The notes: generated by a model from the sequence alone, not told the origin. DNA of 64,000 bases from OFTM382 sp964352615 (GCA_964352615.1 CAYGSG010000005.1:1-64000); one strand, 5' to 3'. Counted from the first letter of the stretch, positions 17,053 through 26,662 are shown. Made by a program: numbers and translations.

Positions 17053-18795
17053 GTGTTGATCCCAAGCCACACGTTGCGTCGCGGCAGCACCACGGCGTGG
17101 TGGCTCTTGGCGGCGGTGTTCTCGGTCCTGCTCGCACCGCTGGCCCTCGGGCAGGCCGAGCAGGCCACTGCAGCGAGCAAGCACGCCATCGCGGTGGGAG
17201 TCTCGCGCTGGTTCGCAACCGGCGGGGGTGACCAGCCAAACTGGGCTGACCAGAGCATCACCGCTGCACGGGTCGAGGTCCGCTTCGAGCGTGATCTCGT
17301 GGGCGAGGGCCAAGCATGTGGCGAGGGCTGCGTGGGCAACGCTGCGGCTCAAGCGATCGACGGGCTGCGCGCGCACGCCCGGGGTCTGGTGAGTGGGCTA
17401 GGCCCATCGCTGGCGGTGAGCGTTGAACTCGCGGGCGATTGGATCCCTCTGACCGCAGCGGAACTGGCATCGCCCGATCTGATGCTCAGGCGTGGCATCG
17501 ACAGCGTGGCCGTGCTCGCGGGCGAACAGACCCGCGTGACGTTTGCCTCCGCGTTCCACGGCGTGTCGCCGATCACGAAGTCGTTTCGGCAGGAGTTGAG
17601 CAATCTGGCTGCGTCGGGTTTGGGCGATACGTTCGCGGCGGCCGTGGGCCCAGCCGAACTCGCCGAGCAGCGGGGCGTGCGGTTCTACCGCTTCGAGGCC
17701 GAGCACTGGGCCCAGCTTGAACCGGGCGGGATGCTGGTTCGGCTCCAGCGTGGAGCGCACATCGCCACCCCGCACAGGGTCATGCGGCCCGAGATGCTCG
17801 CGGGATTGGCAGAACAGCTCACCGTGCATCTGGTTCAGCGGTCGAGCCATGAAGATGCATCCAACAGATGCCGGGCGATTGACCTGCTGACATGCGAGCC
17901 CGATGGTGACGATGCCTCACCTCTGGCGCGGGCCACGGTGCTGATGGCGCTGGAGCGGGCAGCCATGGCGGGGGTTATGCCCGACGAGGCTCTTGCTGCG
18001 GCGGATGTGCGTTGGATGGAGTTTGCAGCGGATGAGGCTCGGCTCATGCCGCAGGTTGCGGGGATGCTCGCGATGGCTGACGTGCGCGAGCAGATGCCCC
18101 GGGCGCTGCGCGCGCGAGTTGATGCTTCGCTGCATTCGGTCATGGACCAGCTCGAAACGATCCCGTGGAGTGGGACCCCGAGCGAGGCGATCGGGCTCTG
18201 GGCGCTCGCAGCAGAGCACGCGGACAGCTCGGAGGCGCGCGCGCGAATCGGTCGAGCCCTTGGCGAAGTTATTTCGGCCAAGGGGATGGAAGGCATGGTC
18301 AGCCTGCTGCCCTGGTCGGCGTGGGCGGATTCGGCCTTGCACGAGGGCGAGGCGATGCAGTCGCAGGCTGCGCTGCGGGAGTTACGCCGGGTGATGTGGA
18401 CCAACCAGTTTCAAGCATCCGACGCGGTGCGCGGCAGCGAGGACTTTGTAGGCGGGCTGGTGTTTGCGACCGGCGGGATGCCCTCGTCGGCCAGCATCCG
18501 CCCGATGGTGTTCGCGGCGTGGGCGCTGGGAGACTCCCGGCTGACCAATCGGCAGGAGGCCATGGGCAGCGCCGACCAACGCGGCGAACTGCTCAGGGTG
18601 CTCAGTGGGCTTGGTTTCATCCGGGCGTTGACCGTTGATGAGGCATCGGCGTACCGGTCGACTCTGCCAGCGAGCGTGGTGGGGGGTGTTCGGCGGACGC
18701 TGTGGGACTCGCAGGTCCACGCAGAGGACACGGCCTTGGCGCTGCTCGCGTGCCTTGAAACGCTCGAAAGCCTCGGTGACATACCGGCCGAATAG
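17053..18795 (+). CDS. Secreted hypothetical protein
   Basis: A ~580-residue protein with a signal peptide ending near LAPLALGQAEQ. I do not recognise a family. The first ~200 residues contain strands and a paired-Cys segment (GQACGEGCVGNA). Residues ~270-580 are Ala/Met/Leu-rich helices, with the phrase LLPWSAWADSAL in the middle, like an alpha-solenoid. GTG 17053 is chosen over an in-frame start at 17020 because it fits the signal peptide and lies 6 nt after a TACACT hexamer; the earlier start overlaps the promoter-like TTGACC. It is monocistronic. Confidence 0.65.
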   Translation: MLIPSHTLRRGSTTAWWLLAAVFSVLLAPLALGQAEQATAASKHAIAVGVSRWFATGGGDQPNWADQSITAARVEVRFERDLVGEGQACGEGCVGNAAAQAIDGLRAHARGLVSGLGPSLAVSVELAGDWIPLTAAELASPDLMLRRGIDSVAVLAGEQTRVTFASAFHGVSPITKSFRQELSNLAASGLGDTFAAAVGPAELAEQRGVRFYRFEAEHWAQLEPGGMLVRLQRGAHIATPHRVMRPEMLAGLAEQLTVHLVQRSSHEDASNRCRAIDLLTCEPDGDDASPLARATVLMALERAAMAGVMPDEALAAADVRWMEFAADEARLMPQVAGMLAMADVREQMPRALRARVDASLHSVMDQLETIPWSGTPSEAIGLWALAAEHADSSEARARIGRALGEVISAKGMEGMVSLLPWSAWADSALHEGEAMQSQAALRELRRVMWTNQFQASDAVRGSEDFVGGLVFATGGMPSSASIRPMVFAAWALGDSRLTNRQEAMGSADQRGELLRVLSGLGFIRALTVDEASAYRSTLPASVVGGVRRTLWDSQVHAEDTALALLACLETLESLGDIPAE

Positions 18796-19016
18796 GGTGC
18801 CCTGAGGACGATCGGCAGCGGGCATTTACGGTCAAAATCAATGCTGAATTGGCGTTGCGGGCAGGCCTGAATCCGAGGCATGAAACCGTTGGATCGCCTA
18901 TGCTATTGAGCGGCCTCAATGGGCCTGAATCAGCGGCCTGTTCGGGGCCTTCCCACACGCATTCTTCACCCGGTTCGAGGGCTCTTGAGCCTGCAAGCCC
19001 GGGACCTTGAGACTCT

Positions 19017-21788
19017 ATGACCAACGACGATCAGACCACCAACACGCCCCCGGGTGATGGCCAAGACGAAGCCAACGAAGGCCCGATCGGCGGCTCGACC
19101 GAGGGCCTCGGCACGGTCATCGATTTGCAGATCGAAGACGAACTCAAGGACTCGTACCTGACCTATGCCATGAGCACGATCATGGACCGGGCGCTGCCCG
19201 ATGTCCGCGACGGACTCAAGCCCAGCCAGCGGCGAATCCTCGTCGCGATGAACGACCTCAAGCTCAGGCCCGGCCGAAAGCACCTCAAGTGCGCCAAGAT
19301 CTGCGGCGATACGTCGGGCAACTACCACCCGCACGGCGAGAGCGTGATCTACCCGACGATGGTCGGGATGGCGCAGTCGTGGAAGATGTCGGTGCCGCTC
19401 GTTGACCCGCAGGGCAACTTCGGTTCGATCGATGGCGACCCGCCGGCGGCGATGCGTTACACCGAGGCGCGGATGCACCACGGCGCGACGGACCTGCTCG
19501 CCGATCTTGATCTTGACACGGTGGACTTTCAGCCCAACTACGACGACCGGCTCATGGAGCCGCTCGTGCTGCCGGGCAAATTTCCCAACCTGCTCATCAA
19601 CGGCGGCATGGGCATCGCTGTCGGTATGGCAACGAGCCTGCCGCCGCACAACCCGACAGAAATCTTTGACGCGATTACCCGCGTGATTGTGAACCCCGAG
19701 GTCACGCTGCTCGACCTGATGAGCGACGAGCTTGACGAGGCGGGCACGGTCGTGCGGCGCGGCGTGCAGGGACCGGACTTTCCGACCGGCGGCGTGATCC
19801 ACGGTCGATCGGGCATCGGCCAGGCGTACACCACGGGTCGCGGCAAGGTCGTGGTTCGCGGGAGCGTCCATATCGAGCCGCTGGGCCGGGGCGACCGCGA
19901 GCAGTTGGTGATCGATGAGATCCCGTACTCGCTCGTGCAGAACACGCTGGTCGAACGCATTGTGGATGCGATCAAGGACGAGCGGATCAAGGACGTCTCG
20001 GACGTGCGCAACGAGTCGGGCCGCGAGGCACGAACACGGATCGTGGTTGAGCTTAAAAAGGGCGCCGATCCGCGCGTGGTGGAGAACCAGCTCTACCAGT
20101 TTACGCCGTTGCAGCAGACGTTCAGCATCATGAACATCGCGTTGGTTCGCCGCCAGCCGCGCACACTTGGGCTTCGCGAGCTGATCGATTGCTACGTCGA
20201 TCACCGCGTGGTGGTTATCCGCAGGCGGACGGCCCACCTGCTCCGCGAGGCCAAGAAGAAGGCCCACCTGCTGGAGGGTCTGATCTACGCGGTGTGCGAG
20301 ATCGACGAGATCATCGCGCTTATCCGTGGTTCCAAGACCCGCGATGAGGCGATCAAGAAGCTCATGGCCCGGCGGTACCAGATCGCTGCGGACCACCCGG
20401 CGGCGCCGATCATTCCCCAGCGGCTGCTCGATCAATCCGGTCGGAACGCCGGCGCTGGCGGGACGGCGCTCACCCGCGTGCAGGCCGAGGCGATCGGTTC
20501 GATGCGGCTCATCCAGCTCGTCGGGCTCGAGATCGAGAAGCTTGTCAGCGAGTACAGCGGCCTGGTCGACGAGATCGAGGGCTACGAGCTGATCCTCGCC
20601 GACCAACAGCGCGTGCTCGACATCGTGCTGGAAGACATCGCCGAGATGAAGCAGCGGTACGGTCGCGTGCGGCTCACGCGGATCGAAGAAGCCGAGGGCG
20701 ATATCGATCTTGAGTCGCTCATCCAGGTCGAGGACATGGCGGTGACGATCTCCAACCAGGGCTACGCCAAGCGCGTTCCCCTGAGCACGTACTCGGCACA
20801 GGGCCGGGGCGGCAAGGGTATCCGGGCGAGCGATTCCAAGGACGACGATTTCATTCGCAGCGTGTTCGTGGCCAGCACGCACGACAACCTGCTCTCGTTC
20901 ACCGATACGGGACGCATGTTCAAGCGGAAGGTCTACGAGCTTCCGGCGATGAGCCGAACGAGCAAGGGCCGGGCGCTCGTGAACTTGCTGGAGCTTCGCG
21001 AGAGCGAGCAGACGTGCGCGTATCTCGCGGTCGCGGACTTTGAGGCATCGAGCCAGTTCCTGACGTTCGTCACGCGGTCGGGAATCGTCAAGCGGACAGC
21101 GCTCAAGGAGTACGCCAACGTTCGGCGGACGGGCATCATCGCGGTGAACCTGCGCGAGGGCGACGGGCTGCTTGATGTACTGCTGACCGACGGCAGCGAC
21201 GACCTGATGCTGGTCACCAGCGCGGGTATGGCCATCCGGTTCAACGAGCAGGACGCACGGCTCATGGGCCGAAACGCCTCGGGTGTCAAAGGCATCGAGC
21301 TTGCCGACGGCGTTGAAGTGATCGGCGTGGTCCGCGTACCCATGACGCCGGACGACGAAGGTGACCTGATGACCAGCGACGAATCCATCGAACGCGGGCT
21401 CAGTTTGCTGACCATCACCGAGCACGGGTACGGCAAGCGGACGCTCGTGGATGACTACCGCGTGCAGCCCGAGGAGGGCAAGGCCCGTTCGCAGTCGCGT
21501 GGCGGCAAGGGCCGAAGCGACATCAAGACCTCGGCTCGGAACGGGCGGCCTGTCTCGGCCACGGGTGTCGAGGACTCCGACGAGTTGGTCGTGGTGACCC
21601 GGCGAGGCCAACTCGTGCGGCTGGAGGCCTCGACCATCAGTCAGATCGGGCGCGGCACGCAAGGTGTTCGCGTCGTTCGAGTTAGCGATGGAGACTCGGT
21701 GATTTCTGCGGCCCGAATCCCGGCTGAAGAGGCCTCTGAGAGCGATGCATCGGCTTCTGAGCCGGAAGCGGGCACCGACGCGGAGTAA
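19017..21788 (+). CDS. gyrA: DNA gyrase subunit A
   Basis: A 923-residue type IIA topoisomerase subunit that introduces negative supercoils with GyrB. It has an acidic ~35-residue N-terminal extension. The catalytic Tyr148 is in AAMRYTEARM. The quinolone pocket reads HPHGESVIYP, with Ser109 conserved but Pro113 where E. coli has Asp87. A GyrA box (QGRGGKG, ~595-601) starts the C-terminal beta-pinwheel, which separates it from ParC. The tail is acidic (EASESDASASEPEAG). gyrB is not in the window. The 220-bp upstream spacer has a TATGCT hexamer at 18899 and an ATTGAG/CTCAAT hairpin. Confidence 0.95.
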   Translation: MTNDDQTTNTPPGDGQDEANEGPIGGSTEGLGTVIDLQIEDELKDSYLTYAMSTIMDRALPDVRDGLKPSQRRILVAMNDLKLRPGRKHLKCAKICGDTSGNYHPHGESVIYPTMVGMAQSWKMSVPLVDPQGNFGSIDGDPPAAMRYTEARMHHGATDLLADLDLDTVDFQPNYDDRLMEPLVLPGKFPNLLINGGMGIAVGMATSLPPHNPTEIFDAITRVIVNPEVTLLDLMSDELDEAGTVVRRGVQGPDFPTGGVIHGRSGIGQAYTTGRGKVVVRGSVHIEPLGRGDREQLVIDEIPYSLVQNTLVERIVDAIKDERIKDVSDVRNESGREARTRIVVELKKGADPRVVENQLYQFTPLQQTFSIMNIALVRRQPRTLGLRELIDCYVDHRVVVIRRRTAHLLREAKKKAHLLEGLIYAVCEIDEIIALIRGSKTRDEAIKKLMARRYQIAADHPAAPIIPQRLLDQSGRNAGAGGTALTRVQAEAIGSMRLIQLVGLEIEKLVSEYSGLVDEIEGYELILADQQRVLDIVLEDIAEMKQRYGRVRLTRIEEAEGDIDLESLIQVEDMAVTISNQGYAKRVPLSTYSAQGRGGKGIRASDSKDDDFIRSVFVASTHDNLLSFTDTGRMFKRKVYELPAMSRTSKGRALVNLLELRESEQTCAYLAVADFEASSQFLTFVTRSGIVKRTALKEYANVRRTGIIAVNLREGDGLLDVLLTDGSDDLMLVTSAGMAIRFNEQDARLMGRNASGVKGIELADGVEVIGVVRVPMTPDDEGDLMTSDESIERGLSLLTITEHGYGKRTLVDDYRVQPEEGKARSQSRGGKGRSDIKTSARNGRPVSATGVEDSDELVVVTRRGQLVRLEASTISQIGRGTQGVRVVRVSDGDSVISAARIPAEEASESDASASEPEAGTDAE

Positions 21789-21836
21789 AGCGATAGCCTG
21801 TGGCGCACCAGCCAAGACTTGATACACTGGAGCCCT

Positions 21837-22193
21837 ATGGCCAGCGATTGGTCCGAACGAATCTTGGTTTCTGAGCTCTCTGACGAGCCCGCGTTGAGTG
21901 AAGAGCTCACGGTGCTCGAAGAGCGCATCGGTTCCGCGCCGCCCGGCGAGCCGCCGAGCGTGGTCATCAATTGCGCAAGCGTGACCTACGTCAACAGCTC
22001 CAACCTGGCACAGCTCCTGAAAATCCGCAAGATGCTCGCCGACTCGGGCGGCCTACTGAGGATCTGCTCGGTGACCGACGAGGTCTGGTCCGTGCTGCTG
22101 GTCACCGGGCTCGACAAGGTGTTCCAGTTCGCGCCCGACCCGATGACCGCTCTGGCGGGCCTGCAACTCGAACTCGACCCCGCGGCGGAGTGA
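21837..22193 (+). CDS. STAS-domain protein (anti-sigma-factor-antagonist-like)
   Basis: A 118-residue single STAS domain. The conserved segment VVINCASVTYVNSSNLAQLL contains the Ser pair where SpoIIAA-type proteins are phosphorylated, and the last helix (TGLDKVFQFAPD) matches the family. Such proteins bind anti-sigma kinases or membrane partners. No anti-sigma kinase gene adjoins. ATG 21837 lies 8 nt after TACACT and 4 nt after GGAG, so either initiation mode is possible. gyrA ends 48 bp upstream. Confidence 0.8.
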   Translation: MASDWSERILVSELSDEPALSEELTVLEERIGSAPPGEPPSVVINCASVTYVNSSNLAQLLKIRKMLADSGGLLRICSVTDEVWSVLLVTGLDKVFQFAPDPMTALAGLQLELDPAAE

Positions 22194-22264
22194 GCCGCCA
22201 ACGGCTGACGCTCCGGTCCGCGAATCGGCATCCATCGAGCGTTCGGGCGGTACACGATCTATCC

Positions 22265-23047
22265 ATGAACGCATCTGTTGCCAATCCGACCAGCCCGGAT
22301 CGCGCCGACGCGCCCAAGATCGGTGACGCTGTAGCGCTGCTCGAAGGCGTCAGCAAGACCTACTACAAGCCCGATGGCTCGATCATGGTCGAGGCGCTCA
22401 AGGGCGTGGATGTGCGCATCAACCGCGGCGATTACCTGGCGATCATGGGGTCCAGCGGCAGCGGCAAATCCACCCTGATGAACATCCTGGGCTGTCTTGA
22501 TAAGCCGACGGGCGGGCGGTTCCTGCTTGCGGATCGTGATGTGCAGGAAATGGACGATGAGTCGCTCAGCGCGTTCCGAGGGCGCACCGTGGGGTTCGTG
22601 TTTCAGGCGTTCAACCTGATCCCGCAGTTGACAATCGAGCAGAACGTCGAGGTGCCGCTGTTCTATCAGGGGGTATCCAAGACGGAGCGCCGGGAGAGGG
22701 CGGCGGCGGCGCTGGAATCGGTGGGCTTAGCTGATCGCATGGGCCACAGGCCCCGTGAACTCTCGGGCGGTCAGCAGCAACGGGTGGCGATCGCGCGTGC
22801 GCTGGTGACCAGCCCAGTAATCCTGATGGCCGACGAGCCCACGGGCAACCTCGATTCCACCACCAGCGAGTCGATTCTGCAACTGTTCGAGTCGCTGCAC
22901 GATGTCGGGCTGACCATTCTGATGGTCACGCACGACGACGAGGTCGCCGACCGCTGCGAGCGAATCCTGCGGCTGAAAGACGGCCTGGTGGAATACGACA
23001 AGGTGCTGCGGTCAAGGCGGGGTGCTTCGCCAACCTCCCCGGCGTGA
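22265..23047 (+). CDS. ABC transporter ATP-binding protein, MacB/LolD type
   Basis: A 260-residue ATPase. Walker A is GSSGSGKS, the Q-loop is in FQAFNLIPQ, the signature is LSGGQQQR, Walker B is VILMADEPTGNLD and the switch His is in MVTHDD. The sequence after Walker A (TLMNILGCLDKPTGG) is typical of the MacB/LolD/FtsE group, which powers lipoprotein release or tripartite efflux by mechanotransmission. No MacB/LolC-type permease lies in the flanks, so its membrane partner must be elsewhere. A ~20-residue N-terminal extension is Ala/Asp/Pro-rich. Confidence 0.9.
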   Translation: MNASVANPTSPDRADAPKIGDAVALLEGVSKTYYKPDGSIMVEALKGVDVRINRGDYLAIMGSSGSGKSTLMNILGCLDKPTGGRFLLADRDVQEMDDESLSAFRGRTVGFVFQAFNLIPQLTIEQNVEVPLFYQGVSKTERRERAAAALESVGLADRMGHRPRELSGGQQQRVAIARALVTSPVILMADEPTGNLDSTTSESILQLFESLHDVGLTILMVTHDDEVADRCERILRLKDGLVEYDKVLRSRRGASPTSPA

Positions 23048-23062
23048 GCGCGACGGCGCTGC

Positions 23063-23068
23063 CATAAT
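23063..23068 (+). promoter_or_regulatory. Putative -10 of leaderless M28 peptidase gene
   Basis: CATAAT 6 nt before ATG 23075; the spacer GCTGGC is not a ribosome-binding site. Confidence 0.45.
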
Positions 23069-23074
23069 GCTGGC

Positions 23075-25186
23075 ATGATGCACCGAATCTCGCTTGCTGC
23101 TGCTGTCTTGCTCTGCCTCGTCGCATTCCCCGTCGGCAGCGCATCGGCTCAGACGCCCGTGCCTGGCACGACACCGGCCGACCAGCAAGCGATGGCGGCC
23201 TACGAGGCGGCCCTCAACCAGATACCGAGCCCGACCCTGCTTCGCGATTGGCACACCAAGACCTCGTCGAGGCCGCACTTCGCGGGCAGCCCGGGCGACG
23301 AGGCCAACCGCGACATGCTCGAACGCGAGTTTGCGGCGATGGGCCTCGCGGTCGAACGGCACGAGTTTTGGGCGTACCTGCCTAAGCCGGGCAGCGCGAG
23401 TGTGCGTGTGCTGCCAACGGGCGGCGAGCCTATCGAGCTTTCGCGGCGTGAAGCACCGCTGGATGCGGACCCGTCGTCAGCGCATCCGGAACTCACGGAT
23501 GGCTGGAATGCGTACAGCGGGAGCGGCGTCGCCGAGGGCGAGGTGGTGTACGTCAACTACGGGCGGATTGAAGACTTCGCCAAGCTGCGAGCGATGGGCG
23601 TGGACCTTACCGGCAAGATCGCCCTCGCCAGGTACGGCGGGAACTTCCGCGGCTACAAGGCGAAGTTCGCCGAAGAAGCCGGCGCTGCGGGCCTGCTGAT
23701 GTACACGGATCCCGCCGACTCGGGCTACGCCAAGGGCCTCGAATACCCCGAGGGCGGGTACCAGACCGCGACGAGCATTCAGCGCGGCTCGATCAAGACG
23801 CTGCCTTACTCGGGCGATCCGCTTACGCCGGGCGTTGAAGCGACGCAAAACGCGGCCACGCTTGATCCCGCCAGTGTGGCGCTGCCGACGATCCCCGTTC
23901 AGCCCATCGGCTGGGGCGGGGCTCAGGAGATACTCAGCCGATTCGATGGCGATGCCGTGCCCGGCGGCTGGCAGGGAGGCCTGCCGTTTACCTACAGGCT
24001 CACCGGCTCAGCTCAAGCGGTGCGCGTTCGGCTGGAGGTCGATCAGCCCCGCGAGCGCGTGCCTGCCTGGAACGTCACGGGCACGCTGGTCGGTACTACT
24101 TGGCCCGATGAGCTCATTGTCATCGGTTGCCACCGCGATGCCTGGGGCATGGGCGCGGGCGATCCGGACGCGGGCATGATCGTCGTGCTGGAAGCAGCTC
24201 GGGCCTTTGCAGAGATGGCTAAGCGTGGGCAACGACCCAAGCGGACCATCGTCTTTGCGGGGTGGGGCGCCGAGGAGTACGGCATCATCGGTTCGACCGA
24301 GTGGGTCGAACGCAACCAAGCTCGGCTGCGTGACAGCGCGGTGGCTTACCTGAACCTCGACATGGCCTCGATGGGCCCAAATTTCGGGAGCTCAGCCCAC
24401 CCGGCGCTGCACGAGGTCATACGCACCGCCGCGATGGATGTGCCCCAGGCCCGCGACCCCGAGAAAACCGTCTACGACGCATGGGGCAGCGGCCGAGCCG
24501 GAGGTGTGCCTGCGCTTGGCGTGCTCGGCGGCGGGAGCGACCACGTTGGATTTCTTTGCCACGTCGGCGTGCCCAGTGCTTCGCTCGGCGGCGGGGGCTC
24601 GGCCGGCACGTCGTACCACTCCAACTACGACACGCTGGAGTGGTATCGCAAAGTCGTGGGCGAGGACTACGAGCCAGCGCTGATGATCACGCGCATGACG
24701 ACAGCCGTTGCGGCCAAACTCGTCAATGCGCCGCTCCTGCCGCTCGACCCGGCGGCCCAGACATGGGCCGTCAGCGAAGGCATGAAGGCCTTTCGCCACG
24801 ACCTGCCGCTTGAGCCGACCATCGAGCGTGCGACCGCGTACGGGTTCCGTGCCGCGCGCACGCGAGACAGGCTCCGCATGCTGGCCAGCCAAGGGGCGCT
24901 TCAGCCCGTCGCCTTGCAGCGTGCCAACGCCTCGCTCAGAGCGATCGATCGCGCGTGGATTCATCCTCAAGGGCTGCCCGATCGGCCTTGGTACAAGAAC
25001 CTGACGGTGTCGCCCAATCCCGAGTCCGGCTACAGCTCGTGGGTCATGCCGGCGCTCGTCGAAGCGAAGCGGTGGGGACCAGAACGGGCCGAGGACAAGG
25101 CCGCGGTGATCGATGCCCACAACGAAGCGCTCAACCGGATCGACCGAGCCCTGACCGAGCTTGAGGCGATTGTCGCCGGCGGCTGA
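23075..25186 (+). CDS. M28 peptidase, glutamate carboxypeptidase II-like
   Basis: A 703-residue exported zinc aminopeptidase/carboxypeptidase with the three-part layout of GCPII: an apical PA-like insert (~120-330), the M28 catalytic domain and a C-terminal transferrin-receptor-type dimerisation helix bundle (~590-700). Zinc ligands are recognisable: His in GCHRDAW, Asp in GDPDAGM, the Glu pair in WGAEEYG, Asp in YLNLDM and His in SYHSNYD. The signal peptide is cleaved after SASAQT. It probably degrades peptides in the periplasm or outside the cell. Its start is ATGATG, the first codon being favoured by the upstream CATAAT. Confidence 0.9.
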   Translation: MMHRISLAAAVLLCLVAFPVGSASAQTPVPGTTPADQQAMAAYEAALNQIPSPTLLRDWHTKTSSRPHFAGSPGDEANRDMLEREFAAMGLAVERHEFWAYLPKPGSASVRVLPTGGEPIELSRREAPLDADPSSAHPELTDGWNAYSGSGVAEGEVVYVNYGRIEDFAKLRAMGVDLTGKIALARYGGNFRGYKAKFAEEAGAAGLLMYTDPADSGYAKGLEYPEGGYQTATSIQRGSIKTLPYSGDPLTPGVEATQNAATLDPASVALPTIPVQPIGWGGAQEILSRFDGDAVPGGWQGGLPFTYRLTGSAQAVRVRLEVDQPRERVPAWNVTGTLVGTTWPDELIVIGCHRDAWGMGAGDPDAGMIVVLEAARAFAEMAKRGQRPKRTIVFAGWGAEEYGIIGSTEWVERNQARLRDSAVAYLNLDMASMGPNFGSSAHPALHEVIRTAAMDVPQARDPEKTVYDAWGSGRAGGVPALGVLGGGSDHVGFLCHVGVPSASLGGGGSAGTSYHSNYDTLEWYRKVVGEDYEPALMITRMTTAVAAKLVNAPLLPLDPAAQTWAVSEGMKAFRHDLPLEPTIERATAYGFRAARTRDRLRMLASQGALQPVALQRANASLRAIDRAWIHPQGLPDRPWYKNLTVSPNPESGYSSWVMPALVEAKRWGPERAEDKAAVIDAHNEALNRIDRALTELEAIVAGG

Positions 25187-25201
25187 CGCGTTGAATGGTA
25201 G

Positions 25202-25231
25202 AAAAACAACAGCGGCCCCGAGAGGGCCGCT
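25202..25231 (-). terminator. Rho-independent terminator of the HU gene
   Basis: On the minus strand, the 8-bp stem AGCGGCCC/GGGCCGCT with a 5-nt loop is followed by GTTGTTTTT. It lies just after the HU-family gene. Confidence 0.85.
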
Positions 25232-25269
25232 GCGTGTGATCGACTGACGATCCGCTTCTCAGTGGCTGT

Positions 25270-25737
25270 TCAGACAGAGTCCTTGAGCGCCTTGAGGGGG
25301 CGGATCTTCACGACGTTGCGGGCGGGCTTGGCCTTGAAGACCGCCGGCTCGCCGGTGAAGGGGTTGATGCCCTTGCGCGCCTTGGTGGCGGGCTTGCGCT
25401 GCACGGTGACCTTCATCATGCCCGGCACGTTGAACGAGCCGACGTTGCCCTTGCGAAGGTCGGCCGAAATCATCGCCTGCATGGTCTCGAAGACCGCTGC
25501 GACTTCTTTCTTGGAGACACCCGAATGCTCGGCGAGGGTGCTGTAGACCTCGGACTTGGTCCGGGCCTTGGCCTTGGCTCCGGTCACCTTGGCCGGTGCC
25601 TTGGCAGCGGGGGCCTTTTTGGCGGTGGCCTTGCGGGTCACCTTTTTGGATGCACGCTTGGCCGGGGCCTTCTTAGCCGTGCGTTTGGTGGCGGTCTTGG
25701 ACCTGGTCTTGCTTCTGGTTGCGGTACGCTTTGCCAT
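25270..25737 (-). CDS. HU-family DNA-binding protein with histone-H1-like N-terminal tail
   Basis: A 155-residue nucleoid protein. Residues 1-58 are almost only Lys, Ala, Thr, Arg and Pro with AKKAPAKR-type repeats, as in the tail of eukaryotic histone H1. Residues 59-155 are a full HU/IHF fold: SEVYSTLAEHSGVSKKEVAAV, the core GSFNVPGMMKVTV, and the DNA-wrapping arm with RKGINPFTGEP. HU proteins bend and compact DNA; the tail should add sequence-independent binding. GGAG lies 8 nt before the ATG. It is monocistronic with its own terminator. Confidence 0.93.
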   Translation of the reverse strand: MAKRTATRSKTRSKTATKRTAKKAPAKRASKKVTRKATAKKAPAAKAPAKVTGAKAKARTKSEVYSTLAEHSGVSKKEVAAVFETMQAMISADLRKGNVGSFNVPGMMKVTVQRKPATKARKGINPFTGEPAVFKAKPARNVVKIRPLKALKDSV

Positions 25738-25930
25738 TGATTGGACTCCACACTCCGTTGTTCGTCCTCGGTTCTCAGAACGACGTTCGTCCGAGAATCA
25801 CAGATTACTACCTGACTTGATCGGGGTCGGCAAGGCCTCCGGGTGCAAAAAACACCGAAAAAATAAGGTCGAGCACACTTTCTTGCTGTTTTGACCCCTG
25901 ATTCATAGGGTTTTGCTCCTGCCGAGCGCG

Positions 25931-26662
25931 TCAGACACGCCCGATCGTGACCATCAGCGCGGCGTGATCCGACAGCTTTTGGTCCATCAGCGACCGTTCG
26001 TGCCACACCCGGATGAGCCTTGTTTCAAGGGCCTCCGAAAGGTGCACGTGGTCGATCCGGTGCTCGATCTGGTCAGCACCAGCCCAAGTTCCCTCGGCTC
26101 CGTTCGGGTGCGCCGACCGCCACGCGTCGGTGTACCGCATGGCGGCGAGTTCGCCCAGCCGCTGGGTGCAGTCGAAGGCTCCATTCGGGCCATCGATCCC
26201 GTTGCGACCGGTGTTGAAGTCGCCGAGCAGCAAGAACGAGCCATTTTTGTGCGTTCTGGCTCGCTCGACCGCGTGCTTCCAGAGGGCTGTTCGTCGTGTG
26301 CCCGAGCCGCGGTGGGGGATGTGGACGCCTGCGAGCGTGAGCGACCAACTGGGCACTTCGCACTCGATCCAGCGGGCATGGAGCCCCGCAGGCGGCCGGG
26401 GAGTTGCAGCTGTGACCTCGACCGGTACGCGGGACGCGAGCAGCAGGCCGTTGGGCTCGCCCGGCGTTGTTGCGGTGCGTTGATGCGACCAGCCGTGATC
26501 GCCCAGCACCCCTGCGAGTTGGCCGCCGCGAGCTTGGCGGTACTCGCTCAGCAGCACGATGTCAGGGGCGAGGTCGAGCAGGGCCAGCGCGATCTGCGGC
26601 AAGCGGCGCGGCCCGCCGCCGTGAAGCAGATTCCAGGTCATGAGCGTGAGCCCTGCGTCCAT
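25931..26662 (-). CDS. Endonuclease/exonuclease/phosphatase family protein
   Basis: A 243-residue DNase I-fold enzyme. Motifs: TWNLLHGGG at the start, IVLLSEYR (metal-binding Glu), VHIPHRG, LLGDFNTGRNG (catalytic Asp and Asn) and the final SDHAALMVTI (Asp-His). It could be an exonuclease III-like DNA repair enzyme or a phosphodiesterase; the substrate is not evident. ATG 26662 is chosen because the longer frame runs into the promoter region shared with the divergent dehydrogenase gene. The palindromic GTACGGTACC at ~26669 lies between the two starts. Confidence 0.82.
   Translation of the reverse strand: MDAGLTLMTWNLLHGGGPRRLPQIALALLDLAPDIVLLSEYRQARGGQLAGVLGDHGWSHQRTATTPGEPNGLLLASRVPVEVTAATPRPPAGLHARWIECEVPSWSLTLAGVHIPHRGSGTRRTALWKHAVERARTHKNGSFLLLGDFNTGRNGIDGPNGAFDCTQRLGELAAMRYTDAWRSAHPNGAEGTWAGADQIEHRIDHVHLSEALETRLIRVWHERSLMDQKLSDHAALMVTIGRV

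Noticed and set aside
17277..17590. AMMECR1-like domain in the secreted protein at 17053
   Set aside because: Only a loose resemblance around the paired Cys segment; the protein has a signal peptide and the conserved core motif is not clear.
18966..21827. A 953-codon open frame antisense to gyrA
   Set aside because: It is a high-GC mirror of gyrA codons, His/Arg/Asp-rich, without a recognisable domain. The plus strand encodes a textbook GyrA.
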